NCBI RefSeq assembly: GCF_016865235.1 | Contig: NZ_CP064030.1 | Location: 3,658,001 to 3,722,000, forward strand | Reading direction: 5' to 3' | Source of the DNA: Dyella caseinilytica | Lineage (GTDB): Bacteria; Pseudomonadota; Gammaproteobacteria; Xanthomonadales; Rhodanobacteraceae | DNA: 64,000 nucleotides | In this document: positions 62,014-64,000 of the stretch, piece by piece | How the letters are laid out: each line of letters opens with the position of its first letter | Position numbering within the stretch: the first letter of the stretch is position 1 | Program-made: the position numbers and the translations under genes | Notes under the pieces: model-generated | The model's input: the letters and a program-made list of their open reading frames with translations, nothing else | Told to the model about the DNA's origin: nothing | Databases searched by the model: none

Positions 62014-62050
62014 GCGGGTATTCCCCTCCGGACGTTTGTTATGGAACTTG

Positions 62051-62067
62051 CCGTAAGTCTATTACGG
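62051..62067. promoter_or_regulatory. inverted repeat upstream of the H1-like gene
   Basis: CCGTAA-GTCTA-TTACGG, 6-bp perfect arms, 38 bp before the H1-like start codon and after the nrdJa stop. A candidate operator; no consensus known to match. Confidence 0.35.
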
Positions 62068-62109
62068 TGTGAGCAAAAACGTAGCGCGAATTTGCGTTAC
62101 ATGCCACAA

Positions 62110-64000
62110 CTAAAATTTTCCGTAATAGCCTTCCTTCAAGGCATCGAACAGATTGGCAGCGGTGTGCATCTCTCCGTCGTACTCCACTTCTTCGTTGCCT
62201 TTCAGCTCCACAACGCTACCGTCTTCCAATTCGAAGCGGTAGAGGGTGTTCTCCAGATCGGCTTCTTTTACCAGCACGCCCTGGAATGCAGCGGGGTTGA
62301 AGCGGAACGTGGTGCAGCCCTTGAGGCCCTGTTTATAGGCGTAGAAGTAGATGTCTTTGAAGTCTTCGTATGGGTAATCGGTAGGCACGTTAGCGGTTTT
62401 GGAGATGGAAGAATCCACCCACAACTGCGACGCAGCCTGAATGTCGACGTGCTCCTTGGGCGAGATGTCGTCGGCGGAAACGAAGTAATCCGGCAGCTTG
62501 GTCTTGATGTCTTCGCTGAACGGCATGGCCTCGGCGTTGATCAGGGCGCGGTAGGCGAGCAGCTCGAAGCTGTACACCGGCACCTTCTCCTTGGTCTTGC
62601 GGCCTTCACGGATCACGTTGCGCGAGTAGTGATGCGCAAAGCTGGGCTCAATGCCGTTGCTGGCGTTGTTGGCCAGCGACAACGAGATGGTGCCGGTGGG
62701 CGCGATGGAGGTGTGATGAGTGAAGCGCGCGCCGGTTTCGGCCAACTCCTTAACAAGATTGGGCGCCACGGTCGCCACGCGCTGCATGTAGCGGCTGTAT
62801 TTGGCGTGCAGCACGCGGCCGGGGATCAAGTCACCGACTTTGTAGCCGTCTTCGACCATTTCCGGGCGCTTGCGCAGCATGTCGCCGGTGACGGTGTAGT
62901 TTTTGGCGAGCACCGGTGCGGGGCCTTTCTCTTTGGCCAGATCCAGCGCCACTTCCCAGCCAGCCACGGCCATCTCGCGCGAGACATCTTCGGTGAAGGC
63001 CACAGCCTCGGCGGCGCCGTAGCGCATCTTCAGCATGGTGATGGTGCTGCCCAGGCCGAGGAAACCCATGCCGTGGCGGCGCTTGCCGAGGATCTCGTTG
63101 CGCTGCTGCTCCAGCGGCAGGCCGTTGATCTCCACCACGTTGTCGAGCATGCGGGTGAAGATCTTCACCACTTCGCGGTATTCGTCCCAATCGAAGCGGG
63201 CCTTCGGACCGAACGGATCGCGCACGAAGGTGGTGAGGTTGACCGAACCGAGCAGGCAGGAGCCGTAAGGGGGCAATGGCTGCTCGCCGCACGGATTGGT
63301 GGCGCGGATGTGCTCGCACCACCAGTTATTGTTCATCTCGTTCACCTTGTCGATGAGGATGAACCCAGGCTCGGCGTAGTCGTACGTCGAGACCATGATC
63401 ATGTCCCACAGGTGACGTGCGCGGATGTGGCCGTAGATCTTGCAGGCGACCAAGCCGTCTTCGCGCTCGACGTAGTTTTCGTGGGTGGGCCACTCGCGCC
63501 AGACGATCTTGCTGGCGTCGTCGAGATCGAGCTCGTCCTTTTCCTTGACGTGCACGGGGAAGACCAGCGGCCAGTCCTGATCGTGCTCCACCGCCTGCAT
63601 GAAGCCGTCGGTGATCAGCAACGAGAGGTTGAACTGGCGCAGGCGTCCGTCTTCGCGCTTGGCGCGGATGAATTCCTTCACGTCTGGATGACTGACATCA
63701 AACGTGCCCATCTGTGCGCCGCGACGGCCGCCGGCGGACGACACGGTGAAGCACATCTTGTCGTAGATATCCATGAACGACAGCGGGCCGCTGGTGTAAG
63801 CACCCGCACCGGATACATACGCGCCGCGCGGACGCAGCGTGCTGAACTCGTAGCCGATACCGCAGCCGGCCTTTAGCGTGAGACCGGCTTCGTGCACCTT
63901 TTCGAGGATGTCGTCCATCGAGTCGCGGATCGTGCCGGACACGGTGCAGTTGATCGTGGAGGTCGCCGGCTTGTGGGCCAGCGCGCCAGCATTGGATGTG
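62110..64000 (-). CDS. nrdJa: adenosylcobalamin-dependent ribonucleotide reductase, catalytic subunit, partial
   Basis: The C-terminal ~630 residues of a class II reductase; the N-terminal part is beyond the window end. Present are KPATSTINCTVSGTI (first Cys region), AGCGIGYEFSTLRPRGAYVSGAG, NPCGEQPLPPYGSCLLGSVNL with the radical Cys, and a late PTGTISLSLANNASNGIEP. It makes dNTPs using B12 and needs the redox tail supplied by nrdJb. Ends GYYGKF with a TAG stop. Confidence 0.93.
   Translation of the reverse strand, partial: TSNAGALAHKPATSTINCTVSGTIRDSMDDILEKVHEAGLTLKAGCGIGYEFSTLRPRGAYVSGAGAYTSGPLSFMDIYDKMCFTVSSAGGRRGAQMGTFDVSHPDVKEFIRAKREDGRLRQFNLSLLITDGFMQAVEHDQDWPLVFPVHVKEKDELDLDDASKIVWREWPTHENYVEREDGLVACKIYGHIRARHLWDMIMVSTYDYAEPGFILIDKVNEMNNNWWCEHIRATNPCGEQPLPPYGSCLLGSVNLTTFVRDPFGPKARFDWDEYREVVKIFTRMLDNVVEINGLPLEQQRNEILGKRRHGMGFLGLGSTITMLKMRYGAAEAVAFTEDVSREMAVAGWEVALDLAKEKGPAPVLAKNYTVTGDMLRKRPEMVEDGYKVGDLIPGRVLHAKYSRYMQRVATVAPNLVKELAETGARFTHHTSIAPTGTISLSLANNASNGIEPSFAHHYSRNVIREGRKTKEKVPVYSFELLAYRALINAEAMPFSEDIKTKLPDYFVSADDISPKEHVDIQAASQLWVDSSISKTANVPTDYPYEDFKDIYFYAYKQGLKGCTTFRFNPAAFQGVLVKEADLENTLYRFELEDGSVVELKGNEEVEYDGEMHTAANLFDALKEGYYGKF

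Noticed and set aside
61984..63876. 630-codon open frame on the plus strand
   Set aside because: It is fully antisense to nrdJa, whose motifs are clear; the long open frame is a codon-bias shadow.

Overview
The window reads as chromosome of a fairly GC-rich gammaproteobacterium of the order Xanthomonadales, most likely family Rhodanobacteraceae (Dyella/Luteibacter/Frateuria type). This is inferred from gene content, not from a marker gene: a birA-coaX-SPOR operon, a PepSY-PhoP-PhoQ-like operon, a TrpS with a long C-terminal extension, a split B12-dependent ribonucleotide reductase (nrdJa/nrdJb) flanking a histone-H1-like gene, and GC-rich palindromic intergenic repeats.

Layout. 1-2.7 kb: aldehyde operon (Fae homologue, aldo/keto reductase, succinate-semialdehyde dehydrogenase cut by the window edge). 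2.9-5.7 kb: CpxRA-like two-component system divergent from a Spy/CpxP-like periplasmic protein, with an exact CpxR box between them. 5.9-11.1 kb: phosphate transporter, BON protein, TrpS, arginase, tRNA-Thr. 11.2-13.1 kb: TetR/TetX-like monooxygenase pair with two operators 21 bp apart. 13.5-20.1 kb: SPOR, CoaX, BirA, PhoPQ-like operon, DusA. 20.1-25.6 kb: accessory region bounded and interrupted by two displaced copies of the dusA 5' end, which looks like successive integration at dusA with no integrase left in view. 25.6-43.2 kb: mostly ordinary metabolic and envelope genes, TonB, cardiolipin synthase, nicotinamidase, a KirBac channel, plus an orphan terminator that marks a candidate small RNA. 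43.4-49.7 kb: five-gene envelope-glycan cassette (two LAB_N proteins, GT83 transferase, asparagine-synthase-like amidotransferase, GH89 hydrolase). 49.9-55.1 kb: small secreted and detoxification genes. 55.2-58.2 kb: remnant polymorphic-toxin/T6SS-type effector and immunity island. 58.4-59.9 kb: HxlR/YtfG pair. 60-64 kb: nrdJb, histone-H1-like protein, nrdJa (runs off the window).

How they work together. Several units are regulator/target pairs with a visible operator: CpxR box, TetR/TetX-like, TetR/HSL hydrolase and HxlR/YtfG. Envelope stress and outer-surface remodelling are a recurring theme (CpxRA, PhoPQ, LAB_N-GT83 cassette, TonB, cardiolipin synthase). The most unusual parts are the nested dusA scars, the truncated effector with its surviving immunity gene, the glycan cassette, the candidate C-rich-loop RNA, and the H1-like gene set between the two halves of the ribonucleotide reductase. 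All functional names rest on reading the sequence; no database search was run.
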